From positions 32,834,309 to 32,898,308 of the forward strand of contig CM064653.1 in the NCBI GenBank assembly GCA_032717465.1: a stretch of DNA of 64,000 bases, written 5' to 3'. This document shows, in pieces, positions 1 to 10,928 of this stretch. A model generated the notes under the pieces. It searched no databases. It saw only the letters and a program-made list of their open reading frames with translations, and was not told the origin of the DNA. How positions within the stretch are numbered: the stretch's first letter is position 1; each line of letters starts with the position of its first letter. This DNA is from Coenobita brevimanus. Lineage: Eukaryota > Arthropoda > Malacostraca > Decapoda > Coenobitidae. A program made the translations under genes and the position numbers.

Positions 1-118
1 TTAGTTTCCAGTGACCTTAGCTCCATCATCCGATTACGTCTTTATTTTTACGCCCGCTCTTGGGGAGCGAGATTTCACAGTATGTTTTGAACACCATTTG
101 TGTGCGTGGTGCTTCCGT

Positions 119-120
<2 letters not shown>

Positions 121-173
<53 letters not shown>
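121..173. repeat. (GT)n microsatellite
   Basis: Uninterrupted GT dinucleotide run of about 26 units followed by GAGAG and an A-run. Reading frames through it are artefacts of the repeat. Confidence 0.97.
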
Positions 174-175
<2 letters not shown>

Positions 176-189
176 AGAAAAAAAAAACT

Positions 190-410
190 ACACAAAAAGA
201 TTAAACCTGTTGTTTTTGCAAACTATGGGTCATAGGTCAAGATCACAAAGCAAGGTCAACTTTAATAGCTTTTTCAATTAAGACTGACTTCGTGGAAGGA
301 CTGAAGATAAGACAGGAATAAAAGGATTTTGTTTTGAAAGCAATCAAGGACCAGGGTCACAAGGCAAGGTCAACTCAAACAGTTTTCATTGGATTTGAGC
401 CATAGCTCTA
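190..410. repeat. Degenerate AAGGTCA-containing repeat, left block
   Basis: The motif CAAGGTCAA or AGGTCA recurs here beside phrases such as AAAGCAAGGTCAAC and GGATTTGAGCCATAG. Similar text resumes at 2890-3420 on the other side of the RTE/Jockey insertion, so the LINEs probably inserted into this repeat. No coding potential is visible. Confidence 0.55.
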
Positions 411-411
411 T

Positions 412-440
412 CTGTCTATTGCCAGACGCCTTCATCCCGT
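412..440 (-). mobile_element. RTE LINE copy 1, detached 3' terminus
   Basis: A 29-bp piece reading TCTGTCTATTGCCAGACGCC then TTCATCCCGT is the reverse complement of the 3' end of the RTE family (compare 11780-11825). It continues at 1264 with GGGTGGCCACAAAC. In uninterrupted copies (28979, 39011, 44692) these two parts are adjacent, so the Jockey-like element at 441-1263 split this copy. Confidence 0.8.
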
Positions 441-1263
441 AGATCTATCTACAATCAGTGAATGGGGACAAAACAACCTTGTCTCTTTTAATGCTAGGAA
501 AACTAAATATATACAGTTTACTAATAGACAGATATTGCCAGATTCGTACATTACCTTCAGTGCTACTAATATTCCCATCTCCAAAAGTATTGAAATTCTT
601 GGCGTCTCACTTAACAGTGCCCTCAGCTGGACCTCTCATGTCAGATCACTTGCTAAAACCGCCTCAAAGAAACTTGGATTATTGTACAGAGTCCGTAACT
701 TCTTCGCCGATGAGCAGTGAGTTGTAATTTATAAGAGTCATGTGCGCTCTCAGCTAGAATATTGCTCACCCTTGTGGAATGGTTGTGGGGAGGTTGCATT
801 AAGACAACTAGACAAAATTCAGAACAAAGCTGTTAGAATCATTAACAACCCTGCCATTACGTATAAGCTACCTCCTCTGCAAGTAAGAAGGAATGTTGCC
901 TCCCTTGGATTATTTTACAGATATTTTTTTGGCAAATGCTCAGACGAAGTTGCGTCCATGGTGCCACCTCTCCATGCCTTCCCTCGTGCCACACGGGCAT
1001 CTGGTAGCGCTCATGACTGGAATGTCACTCAGCCATATTGCAGAACTTCTGCCTATCAGAATTCTTTCATTCCCCAAACTGCATCTCTCTGGAACTCGCT
1101 TCCCCAGAGTTGTTTCCCTCCAAATTTCAACCCACAACTGTTCAAGTCTAACTGTTACAGATATTTTATGAACAGAGGACTCCAGTAATCTGGTGTATGG
1201 ATTTTTTTTTTTTACTCATTTGTTTATCATTCCTCCGTTCTGTTGTTTATAAAAAAAAAAAAA
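441..1263 (+). mobile_element. Jockey-like LINE (family B), 5'-truncated 3' end
   Basis: The C-terminal part of a non-LTR reverse transcriptase is readable in one frame from about 535 to 1188, broken by a single TGA at 718-720. Typical thumb and tail signatures are visible: SKSIEILGVSLNSALSWTSH, RSQLEYCSPLWNG, LDKIQNKAVRIINN. The 3' UTR has two homopolymer runs and ends in poly(A) at 1251-1263. Related copies are at 55713-56291 and a UTR scrap at 6421-6490. The palm domain and endonuclease are missing, so the copy is dead. Jockey versus CR1 placement is by general resemblance only. Confidence 0.8.
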
Positions 1264-2882
1264 GGGTGGCCACAAACAAATCGCCTCCATGTTGCCCTGT
1301 CCCCTTCCATTTCACTGCCCTGCTTACAGCTCACACACCCCTCTCTCATATATCTCTCCACTCCATCCCTCCACCTCATCCTTGGCCTCCCTCTCCCTCT
1401 CCCCCCCTCCACCTCTTTCACATACACTCTCCTCGTCAGTCTCTCTCTCTCTCCATCCTCTCCACATGGCCAAACCTCCTCAGTATATTTCTCCTAACGC
1501 TTCCTACCACCTCCATACACCACAACGCGCCTTCACTTCTGCACTTGTTAGTCTGTCTCTCCATGTGACTCCACATGTACCCTTTCAAGCACTTCACCCT
1601 CTAAACTTCCATACAGTCACACTACCCAAGTGCTTAAATGCACTCACATTTCCATTTCCTTCTCATCCAATTTCACTGTACATTCGGTGACTTCATTTCT
1701 CTCGAAGACCATAACTTTACTCTTGCCTACATTCACCTTTAGATTCCATTTCTTACACACTCTCCCAAACTCATGCACCAAGCCTTGCAGTTCCCCTTCA
1801 TCTTCACTTAATAACACAGTATCATCTGCAAACACCAGTACAGGGAGTGTCCACACACTACCCTCTCTCGTTAGGGCCGCTCCAGCATCCACTGCCCTAC
1901 CTTGTGTCTCTTTTATAACCACATCCATATACATATTGAACAGCCATGGAAACATGACGCAACCTTGTTTCAATCCAACCTTCAAATAGAAAAATTCACC
2001 CAGTTCACTGTCCACATGCACTGTAGCCTTAGCACTCTTATACATACTCTTCACGGCATTCAACAACTTCCCATTTACTCCATATATTCTTAATACTTTC
2101 CACGTTCCTTGTCTATCCACCCTGTCATATGCTTCCTCCAGATCCATGAAGGCCGCATATAACTTCTTTCCCTTCTCTAGAAACTTTTCCACTAAAGGTC
2201 TAAGAATGAATATCTGGTCTACACAACCTCTTCCCTTCCTATAACTTCCCTGTTCTTCTCCAACTAATTCCTCCGTTATTTCCCTAACTCTGTCAGTAAG
2301 TATCCTACCATATACTTTTCCTATTACACTAAGGAGACAAAATCCCCTATGATTACCACACACTTCTTTTTCTCCTTTTCCTTTGTACAGGGGAATAATT
2401 ATAACTGACTTCCAGTCCTCCGGGACTTGAGCTTCCTCCCAGGCTAGTCTGCACATCTTCCACATCCATTCTATTACTATCTCTCCCCCATGCTTCAGCA
2501 TTTCACCACACACTCCATCAATTCCTGGGGCTTTCCCAATTTTGACTTTCTTCATTGCTTCCACAACTTCCATCCTACTGATTTCTTCCTCACATCCCTC
2601 CTTCTCCCAGCCATTCACCAGCCACTTATATTCACATTCCTTTCATTCTCTATGTTCAACAATTCCTGAAAGTGTTCTCTCCATCTGCTCACTTTTTCTC
2701 CCTTCTCCACTAACAATCTACTATTTTTATCTTTCACTCCCCGACTAACTTGTTTAACGCCCTGTCGAACTCTCTGTACCTCTTTCCAGAACTTTTTTTT
2801 TTTTTTTTTTTTTTACATTCCCTCCACTTTACACTTAAGTTCCTTCCAAATTCCTCATCCACTCTCTTCTTACTCTCTCTTA
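1264..2882 (-). mobile_element. RTE LINE copy 1, reverse transcriptase region, 5'-truncated
   Basis: The minus strand encodes a non-LTR RT, open over 2618-1644 (about 324 residues). Motifs in order are GKAPGIDGVCGEMLKHGG, the NHRGFCLL finger motif, FMDLEEAYDRVDRQG (motif A), LKQGCVMFPWLFNMYMD (motif B) and LVFADDTVLLSE (catalytic motif C). Below 1644 the frame is lost, but RTE sequence continues to 1264. The 5' end stops at about 2882, before the endonuclease. A 23-nt T run near 2791 interrupts the upstream connection region. The very short 3' UTR and tetranucleotide tail fit the RTE clade. Confidence 0.85.
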
Positions 2883-2889
2883 GTATCAT

Positions 2890-3420
2890 AGGTGAAGAAA
2901 GTATTAAAGGCCAGACACAAACGGTGGGATACAGGTTTGAGAACGATCAATCAGAGGCCAAGGTCGCAGGGCAAGGTCAAAGTTCGACCCATGTGACTGT
3001 GTGAGAACAAAATATAAAAGATAGTTTTGATTTGATTTAAGCCAAAGTTAGTGAATGAGCTGATCACCCACCAGGTTGACCTATTGTTTTTGATAAGTAT
3101 AAAGTCAAGGTCAGTTTATTTGTTTTTTCCCCTGATGTGGACTACACTTTGTGGGAGGTTCAGGTTAAAAAGAAAAAAAAATGCAATGAGATTCGATTTT
3201 GAGAACAGTCAAAGCAGAGCGTCACAGGGAAAGGTCCAGTGTGAAGGTTCCTGGGCAAAATCATTCCAAATTAGCTTTAATCTGATTTGAACCAAACGTG
3301 GTGAACGGGTAGAGGGTTATTCAGAAGTGAAATAATTCGATTTTTAATGTAATTTGTCGAAGACCAATATCAAGGGGCAAAAATTCGTGCCCTTAGACGA
3401 CATGGTGTATGGCTGCGGTG
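2890..3420. repeat. Degenerate AAGGTCA-containing repeat, right block
   Basis: Loosely repeated units carry GGCAAGGTCAAAG, AAGTCAAGGTCAG and TTTGATTTGATTTAAGCC, then TTAATCTGATTTGAACC. They look like diverged tandem copies of the block at 190-410. No ORF, RNA gene or transposase is visible. Confidence 0.5.
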
Positions 3421-3679
3421 TTGCACTGTGGGTGTTCTTTTTTGTGTGTGTGTGTTTGTGTCAAAACAAATGATTTTCTGCATTTAGGAGGAGCGCTTTA
3501 CGTAAAGGAAATCGCCTGATGGTGGCATGAACGTAAAATATTCTGGCTGGATGGGTAATGGGAAGGAATCGGGATCCAGAAATAGAAGACGGTAAATAGA
3601 AGACAGGGAGTAACCGAGATTAGTCTCTGCTGATCCTAGTGCTGGTGTTAATAAACTTGTATTAATCTGCTGAATCTGA

Positions 3680-4025
3680 TGGCTGTTCCTTGACTCTAAT
3701 GACTGTTTTGCATTCTTGTTACCTCCAAACGATTTTATGCAACTTAAGAATGACCTGTATTGTTGAAGGATTTAATGAAGGCTGTAATCCCTGAAGTTCA
3801 AAATGCCTATCTTAAGGTGAATACAAATCTCTGGATACAGAGAGAACAAAATAAAAATGTACGTCATCATGTTGGAGGCATTAACCAGACTATTTTTAGT
3901 TTTAGTGATGGAGTAAGAAATACTCTCTGTAATCTCTTCACAACCTGGTTTCCACCTCTTTCGAAGCTAAGTAAAATCGTGTGGATGTAGCAAGCATAAA
4001 ATTTATAATGTATCGTCGTAGATTA
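3680..4025. mobile_element. Palindromic MITE (TTAA family), degraded copy
   Basis: The left arm at about 3712-3747 reads TTCTTGTTACCTCC then AACGATTTTATGCAACTTAA. The right arm at about 3964-4000 is its inverse, GAAGCTAAGTAAAATCG then TGTGGATGTAGCAAGCATAA. The middle has no coding capacity. Its exact outer ends are worn. Confidence 0.55.
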
Positions 4026-4344
4026 TGCTGTGCTTCATGTAAATAAAATTACTACTGGTACGTAAGGTAATGCTTTGTCCCTTTGACGGAACTATTTACT
4101 CTGCATTTAATTTCGGCAAATGTCAGACGTTTGAATATCCTCAAGAAAACCTAGGCCGCCAAAAGATGTCAAAAACTATCACCATTAACGTTTTCCCGGG
4201 GCGTGATGAAGAGTTCCTTATTTTATTCCAGCTTACGATGGACTACTGTATTGCATTCAACTGGCAGAAACTCAAAGCAGCCAAAGGTTATGATATATGG
4301 TTTATTGAAGATTACTGTTTAGAATAATAGTTAGTGCAGTATCT

Positions 4345-4544
4345 TTAACCCCGTCAGCACTGTCGTCTGTTGACTTCCTGTAATCCTTAGATGATTATTA
4401 TTCCTTGAGAGACTTTTTAAACTGTAAATTAGATATAACCTTATATAGCCTCTCGATAATCAAGGTCTTTCCCGAGTTAAATAACATCGTCTGATGGTGG
4501 CCTGAGTACAATTTACAATGACGTCACTGCAATGAAGGGGTTAA
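4345..4544. mobile_element. Palindromic MITE with TTAA target duplication, complete copy
   Basis: A 192-bp body (4349-4540) lies between direct TTAA duplications at 4345-4348 and 4541-4544. The left end starts CCCCGTCAGCACTGTCGTC. The right end is inverted and ends CACTGCAATGAAGGGG. Long sub-terminal arms also pair (GAGAGACTTT against AAGGTCTTTCCC). TTAA duplication plus termini starting CCC or CCY is the pattern of piggyBac-type transposons, so a piggyBac-mobilised MITE is inferred. No transposase is present. Confidence 0.7.
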
Positions 4545-5469
4545 TGTATTTAGATCCCAGTGTACAATACCCTACTCATTATAGTAACACCTTTAGCCAC
4601 ACGACGTCGTATTTATTATAGTCTTGCTGCTGCTGTGTGAGTTTATTAGATGTAGGTGAATCTGTAGCAGCGGCCGGGTCAGTCATTCACGCTCCAAAGA
4701 TTTTCGATAGCGAAGCCTCATATGGTGCTTCACTGTAATTCCTTCAAGATTTTCTCAAGAAAGACGTTTCAGTTAACCGAAGCGCCATATGATCCTGCAT
4801 CTCTCTCGTAATTCTGTACTTGTTCAGATTTGGAAGAATCCCCCTAGTAGTAATGGGTTTGATTAGGAATCGTCTGCACTGAGTTTGATTTATCGTACCT
4901 GAGAGTAAGAATTAATTTAAGCATGTCATCATATCCACCGGGTACCTTTATAATTGCTGTTTTACTCTACCCACATTAACACGGCCAAAACTGTCATCAT
5001 CCCTCTTAAATACTGAGCTGTAATAAGAGAATACCTTTAACATGCTGCTAGCCACGAGAAAGTGCGATGGGAAGGATGTAGAACCCTAGTGCTGTATTGT
5101 TCTGCCATTGAGCAAGGGGGATCATGCCGCAGAAGGACGAAATAGACGAAAATCTGCCCCAGGGTAAGGTGGACGAACCCTGCCCATAATGTTCCAGTGT
5201 GTTGCTCTTTGTATCAGTGTAAGGATGTGTCTACCCCACGACACACCTTTTGTATTGCTTCTGACTCCTACAACACTGGAGTGAATAGTGTTCATCCGAC
5301 TTCCCTTTTTTATTTATTTTTTTTTTTTAATTCATGTCCTTGACAAATCAAAGAGTTTTGATGTGGATCTCACTTCATGTCAGCTTGGAAAATTAGGATG
5401 TTTGGGATGATTGAAAATAGTGAATCGGAATTCTTTGTTTTAATTTCGATGGAAGTACAGTTAATTTTG

Positions 5470-5612
5470 ATTTTGATGGCCAGTGTTTAGTTATTTTGAT
5501 GTTAATGGTCAGTGTTTAGCTATTTTGATGTTGATGGTCAGTGTTTAGTAATTTTGATGTTGATGGTCAGTGTTTAGTTATTTTGATGTTGGTGGCCAGT
5601 GTTTAAATGTTT
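5470..5612. repeat. 29-bp minisatellite, about five copies
   Basis: Tandem units of the form ATTTTGATGTTGATGG then TCAGTGTTTAGTT occur about five times with a few substitutions (GGCCAGTG versus GGTCAGTG). Non-coding. Confidence 0.85.
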
Positions 5613-5991
5613 TGTATTCCTTCCAGGTAAGTGTGAATGGATGAGCGAGGGTGATCAACCGCTGAGGGTCCTTAAGGTACGTTATGCTCTCTTTATCAGT
5701 ACTGTAATTTTAAAGTTTCCTGTTCTGAACGAAAGTGAACATAGATTTTACTGTTCTTTCACCAACTGGTGTTAACCCTTTGTAGGCCAGGTGATCACAT
5801 TTGTATTCTGTTGTAGATAACGGCTGAGGTAAAGCCGTGACATTTGAAGGACAGTGTATTGGTTGATATTGTGTTTGCATTAATGCGTGAATAATCTATA
5901 ATTATCTGTGCATAAATTGTGTAATTTGTCATAGGTACCTTTTTAGTTTATGTAATGTGTGGAATGTACGGTTGTGGAAAGGCATATAACT

Positions 5992-6069
5992 CCAGATTAA
6001 GTCGAGCAGATATGAATTTCCTACAGAATACCAGATTAAGTCGAGCAGATATGAATTTGCTACAGAATA
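5992..6069. repeat. 39-bp tandem duplication
   Basis: The phrase CCAGATTAAGTCGAGCAG followed by ATATGAATTTSCTACAGAAT occurs twice head to tail with one difference (TTTCC versus TTTGC). This is a recent local duplication. Confidence 0.9.
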
Positions 6070-6420
6070 TCCTTGGCACTTTGTAGGGATCCGAGGAGGG
6101 CACTACCTGATTCCAAAAATGGGGGAGTTGTCTGTCTTTATGGATATTTATGTCTCAGACTGTGTCAAATGGGAATAGCTGACGGTGATAGGAAGCTATA
6201 AAGACATCAATATGCGTCCTCTGGAAATTGGTAATTATTGCTGTGGAAGGTATTGGTGATTCTTACGTGTCTTCAGGTTTTTGTCTCTACTGCATTACCT
6301 GGAACGTGGATTCAGCATATTTATTAATGGGAGCGATGTCTTCATAATCCAGTGAAGGTATACTGTATTTTGTAACTTTAAGCTTACCCAATGCTTTCCC
6401 AAAAACCATTAACTTTTTAG

Positions 6421-6490
6421 TCTTTTTTTTTTTTTTTTTTTTTTTTAATAACAGAACGGAGGAAGGAAAAACAAATGGGAAAAAAAAAAA
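6421..6490 (-). mobile_element. Jockey-like family B 3' UTR scrap
   Basis: A T-run followed by AATAACAGAACGGAGGAAGG and AAAAACAAATGGG is the reverse complement of the family B 3' UTR at 1195-1263 and matches 55716-55750. Only the last about 70 bp are present. The same tail in three places supports a family unit. Confidence 0.7.
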
Positions 6491-7059
6491 TCTGTCAGTA
6501 AAGCCAATTATTTTAGTAATTCCTTTATGTACATGTACAGTACGTTACAGTTTAATCCCTCCTACTTGATATTGATGTCAGACAGCTTTATGTAGAGCGG
6601 TAAAATCTACAAGAAGGACGGTGTTATCTCACCTATGCCTTGCATAAGTTTCGTACATAAAATGTATTATATATCAACACTGTCCCTAAGTATTTGTTCC
6701 TTGAGTGTCTTTGAAAGCGGCAGGAACTGGATCTCGGAATCTGTTCCTCTCTGTATAGATTTCCAGTAGCATTAAAACAGGGAACGTTCTTCTAAGCGGC
6801 ACGACTATGGCTTGCCTTACAGATTTCCAGTATAATGAAAACATAAGACCTCGCAAAAAGAATAAAGTACACTCATCTTGCATACTGCTGATTTTCATAG
6901 CAACTCATTCATTATCATAATACCACACTGCAGTTTGATATGACATAGACTCGTGACAGTTGCTGTATTGTGCTCGTACATAAATATTGATGTTCGTAGT
7001 ATGTTCACCTCTGATAACATGACCGTCATTTTCACCATTTATAACATCTTTTACTGCAT

Positions 7060-7264
7060 TTATTCAGTCCCGTGAATCAGATAACGTATATTTTACCTTC
7101 AGTTGCTTCTTGGAGACGATTTTATTCAGCTTTGGGTAAACCTTTAGTGTTGAAGGGGTTATTCTGTATCAGACTTCTACGGTTCAAAGAGTCTTTCCGA
7201 AGCTGATTAAAAGTGTTTGAACATAGCAAGAATAAAACAACTGTCATCGTATTGAAGAGGTTAA
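7060..7264. mobile_element. Palindromic MITE (TTAA family)
   Basis: The left arm reads TTGGAGACGATTTTATTCAG at about 7108-7130. The right arm is inverted: CGAAGCTGATTAAAAGTG then TTTGAACATAGCAAGAATAA. The right end reads GTCATCGTATTGAAGAGG followed by TTAA at 7261-7264. The interior carries GTTGAAGGGGTTATT. No coding content. Confidence 0.6.
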
Positions 7265-7296
7265 GAGCTCAACCCTCTATCAACACATCTGCATTT

Positions 7297-7905
7297 TTTT
7301 TTTTTTAATGCGAGGAAGAAGGAACCAAAGGCCATGAGCCCGCAGTAACAGTTCCCTCCAAGAGAAAAACAAAATACAATAGAGAGCCAAATTCAAGATC
7401 CGATCATTTTGAGATGCCTGGACACACTGCGTTTGAAAGACTGGAGATCATAGGCAGCAGGAAATACAGACAGAGGGAGACAGTTCCGGAGCTGACCTGT
7501 TACATAAATGAAAGACTGGGAGTAACGGTTAACTCTTGCATTAGAGAGTTGGACAGAAAAGGAATGAGAGGTTGCTGCCAGACGGGTGCTACGCGCCCGT
7601 CGTAGAGGTGGAGGAATGCAAGCAGACAGTTCAGAGGAGCAGTGACCATTAAAGTAGAGATAGAAAAGAGATAAAGATGCAACAGTGCGGCGAAGAGACA
7701 GAGGTTGAAGGGAGTCAGTAAGAGGAGGAGTGTTAATGAGACGAAAAGCCTTTGACTCCACCCTATTGAGAAGAGCTGTATGTGGGGAGCCTCCCCACAC
7801 ATGGGAGTTGTACTCCACACAGGGGCGGATAAAACCCCTGTATAGAGTCAACAATTGTGCAGGGGTAAAGAAAGAGCGGAGTCAGTAAAGAAAGAGCGGA
7901 GTCGG
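7297..7905 (-). mobile_element. Jockey-like LINE (family A), 5'-truncated 3' end
   Basis: The minus-strand frame at 7854-7393 gives the C-terminal region of a non-LTR RT. It carries YRGFIRPCVEYNSHVWGGSP, VESKAFRLIN and a final FKRSVSRHLKMIGS. The 3' UTR and poly(A) (T-run on the plus strand) lie at 7297-7308. The 5' edge contains a duplicated GTAAAGAAAGAGCGGAGTC at about 7865-7900. The copy at 33079-36395 is nearly identical over this span. Not functional: only the tail of the protein is present. Confidence 0.85.
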
Positions 7906-8084
7906 CTCACGTTTCCTCTTATCTGCATTTCGGTTAATGGCAAAGTGTAGTCAGGCTGCAGGATCTATTTAACTAGTAATCAAGGAAACTTACATCTGCC
8001 TCATAACGTAAGAATAATCAAATTTCATGCAACAGTATCCAAGTTGTAGGAGTGGTCCAGTTCCATCAGTTAAAAACAGACTGA

Positions 8085-8790
8085 CTATAAACTAGAGCAA
8101 AGTGACCCAAGGTCACAACATCCCCCCCGCGCCGGTTGCATTGGGGTCAAAGTCTCTTCGGGTGAAAGGAAATTGGGTTAAATGAAGTTTTTTGACTTGA
8201 TAATAGCACTATTACCAAAAGAAGTGTTAGTTTCGGAGATTTAAAACTAAAATTTCATCGATCTTGAGTTTGTCCTTTCAAGGTCAGTCAGTGTCACATC
8301 TTACAGTGCCAACAGAATCTCCATATATGACCTATCATTGATTAATAGTAAATATGTTCCCATCTCTCACCGGTTGGACGATTTAAGCAGTCAAAATGTG
8401 TGACCTTGACTTTGACCTTTCAGTGTCACCCAAGGTCAAATGTAATGGTCCCAGTAGAATCCCCATGTATGACTTCCTATTAGTGATTAAGAGTAACCAT
8501 GTGTCTATCTCTCATCGTTTGCCTCCTATGACACTTTGAAAAAATTTGCCTCCTACCTTTATCATTGGGCCTAAAAGTTCGAACCTCCCGCTCCCACCCT
8601 TAACCCTGGGGCATTTTCACCAAAACCAAATAACTTCCTCAGTTCCACATACCTAACCTGTGTGCAAAGTTTGAAGATGATCCGTTCATTGGTTCAAGAG
8701 ATAATCGATGCACTGACTTACAAATGAATAAATAAAACGCCGACGATCACATACACCCCTTCCGCAATGAATTGCGGGCGGGGTGAATTA
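8085..8790. repeat. AAGGTCA-rich dispersed repeat with terminal hairpin
   Basis: Several TGACCTTGACTTTGACC-type and CCAAGGTCA words occur between 8100 and 8440. The block ends in a near-perfect palindrome at 8754-8785 (CACCCC, CCGCAAT, GA, ATTGCGG, GGGGTG). The text preceding the hairpin (CAAGAGATAATCGATGCACT) is non-coding. It resembles AGGTCA-containing dispersed repeats of other marine invertebrates, but I cannot name a family. Confidence 0.5.
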
Positions 8791-8799
8791 CCATAACTC

Positions 8800-9600
8800 A
8801 AGTCCTGAGTAAGATCTCACATATCACAGGAGAGACAGTGGACATTAGAATCTAAATGGTGACAGCTGACGATTACTGTATAGGGAAATGATTTGTTGCT
8901 GAGTTAATGAAGTACTAAACCCCAGGAGAGGGTTACCCATTTTTAGAACTGAATCCATGGAGAGTATTTTTATAAACATTATCATTTCGACCGGCCACAC
9001 CTCCTTATGCCGTCGGATTCACTTACATAACATTATCACCATTATTAGCTCCTTCAGTCCGATTGTGTATTTGTTCATGCTACCTCCAGAAAGTTTTCTT
9101 TAATTTTGGGAAAATCTCTGGCAGTCATGGGGTTAGAAACGAGCTCCATAAAACTGTATCATGATGGTTACCCCCTAAGCCAAGTATACCTTGTCACATA
9201 ACAGTTCAGACATGTCAACGAAATTTAGACAGTTCACCTACTGTATGGCTTTGACACGTTATTCCGTCTTTTGTCATTCCTCTATAATGAAGTGACACTG
9301 TAACAGATTTGTTTGACAGATGATCTGATCACATAATAATTGACGAAACACTGGGTAAATTGATAGTGACCGTAAAAGAATGGATAATGTGTGTTTCAAC
9401 TTCCAGCTGGTACAATCTCAGACATTATGCAGACTGTTGGTTTGCTGTTCAAATCTTTCAATCTCATAACGTATATCAATCATTTCAGTTAGGTTAGTCG
9501 AACAGATATGTGACAGTGTCACTCTGTGTGTTCTGTCATTCATTTTTGAGGTATGTCCTATAGGTATGTAACTATGTCTTAAAAAGTATGTGAAAAGGTG
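8800..9600. other. Non-coding stretch with one half MITE arm
   Basis: Nothing gene-like is visible. A degraded MITE end lies at about 9050-9125, reading TTAGCTCCTTCAGTCCGATT then TTCATGCTACCTCCAGAAAG. The rest is unassigned. Confidence 0.5.
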
Positions 9601-10058
9601 TTATTGTGCGAGAGGAAGGAATAGTTGCAAGGAGAGTGGAAAGGTTACAAGAGGATGAGAAAAAGGCAGAGTATAAGAGAGAAGTGGAGGAACGATTGGG
9701 CAAATATGAATTGGAGCAGATGGGAGACGTGGAAGGTGTGTGTAAGATATTTACAGAAGAAATATGTGCAGCATGTGATGTGGTGTGTGGAAGGAAGAGA
9801 AGGCGGAGGGGGGTGCAAGGAACAGCGTGGTGGACTGAAGAGGTGAAACAGGCTGTGGCATAAAAGAAGAAAGCATACAATGAATGGGTGAGAAATAGGG
9901 GCGTGGAAGAAGTTGAGAGGCGGAAGAGAGAGTTATATGCGGAAAGGAAGAGAGAGGTGAAAAGATTAGTAAGAGAGAGTAAGAAGAGAGTGGATGAGGA
10001 ATTTGGAAGGAATTTGAGTGTAAAGTGGAGGGACTGTAAGAAAATGTTCTAGAGAGAA

Positions 10059-10928
10059 GTGAAAAGAGTAAGACAGGGTGGAAGTGAAGTTAGCAGGGGA
10101 GTGAAAGATAAAAATGGTAGATTACTAGTGGAGAAGGGAGAAAAAGTGAGCAGATGGAGAGAACACTTTAAGGAATTGTTGAACGTGAAGGATGGAAGTA
10201 ATGCGAGTATAAGTGGCTGGGGAATGGCTGGGAGAAGGAGGGAGGTGAGAAGACAGGAAGAAATCAGTAGGATAGAAGTTGTGGAAGCAATGAAGAAAGT
10301 TAAATCGGGGAAAGCCCCAGAAATTGATGGAGTGTGTGGTGAAATGCTGAAGCAAGGGGGAGAGATAGTAGTAGAATGGATGTGGAAGATGTGCAGATTG
10401 GCCTGGGAGGAAGGTAGAGTCCCGGAGGATTGGAAGTCAGGTATAATTATTCCCTTGTACAAAGGAAAAGGGGAAAAAGAAGTGTGTGGTAATCATAGGG
10501 GCATTTGTCTTCTTAGTATAATAGGAAAAGTGTATGGTAGGATACTTATAGACAGAGTTAGAGAAAGAACAGAGAAATTAGTTGGAGAAGAACAGGGAGG
10601 CTTTAGGAAGGGAAGAGGTTGTGTAGGTCAGATATTCATTCTTAGATCTTTAGTGGAAAAGTTTCTAGAGAAGGGAAAGAAGTTGTATGCGGCTTTCATG
10701 GATTTGGAGAAAGCATATGACAGGGTGGATAGACAAGGATTGTGGAAAGTGTTAAGAATATATGGAGTAGATGGGAAGTTGTTGAATGCTGTGAAGAGTA
10801 TGTACGATGGTGCGAAGGCTGCAGTGCGTGTGGATGGTGAACTAAGTGAATTTTTCTCTTTGAAAGTTGGGTTGAAACAGGATGTGTCGTGTCTCCATGG
10901 TTGTTCAATCTGTACATGGATGGGGTAA
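10059..10928 (+). pseudogene. RTE reverse transcriptase, N-terminal half (frameshifted)
   Basis: Encodes the connection and finger/palm parts of the RT: IIIPLYKGKGEKEVCGNHRG, EEQGGFRKGRGCV and FMDLEKAYDRVDRQGLWKVL. Past about residue 274 the frame is wrong because one G is missing, and the translation runs into unrelated residues before stopping. It continues in another frame at 10889-11791. Role of the intact protein: target-primed reverse transcription of LINE RNA. This copy cannot make it without frameshifting. Confidence 0.85.

Larger units (their letters stand above)
4545..6420. other. Non-coding stretch, no gene recognised
   Basis: No ORF with recognisable similarity is present. It contains a region at about 4960-5250 that loosely resembles 36680-36930 (shared GAGCTGTAATAA, TGCTAGYCAC, TGTTCTGCCA-type words), the 29-bp minisatellite at 5470-5612 and a 39-bp duplication near 5990-6068. 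A short T-run lies at about 5310-5328. Confidence 0.5.

Noticed and set aside
1197..1690. Plus-strand Ser/Pro/Leu-rich ORFs at this and the other RTE copies
   Set aside because: They are antisense shadows of the RTE coding sequence.
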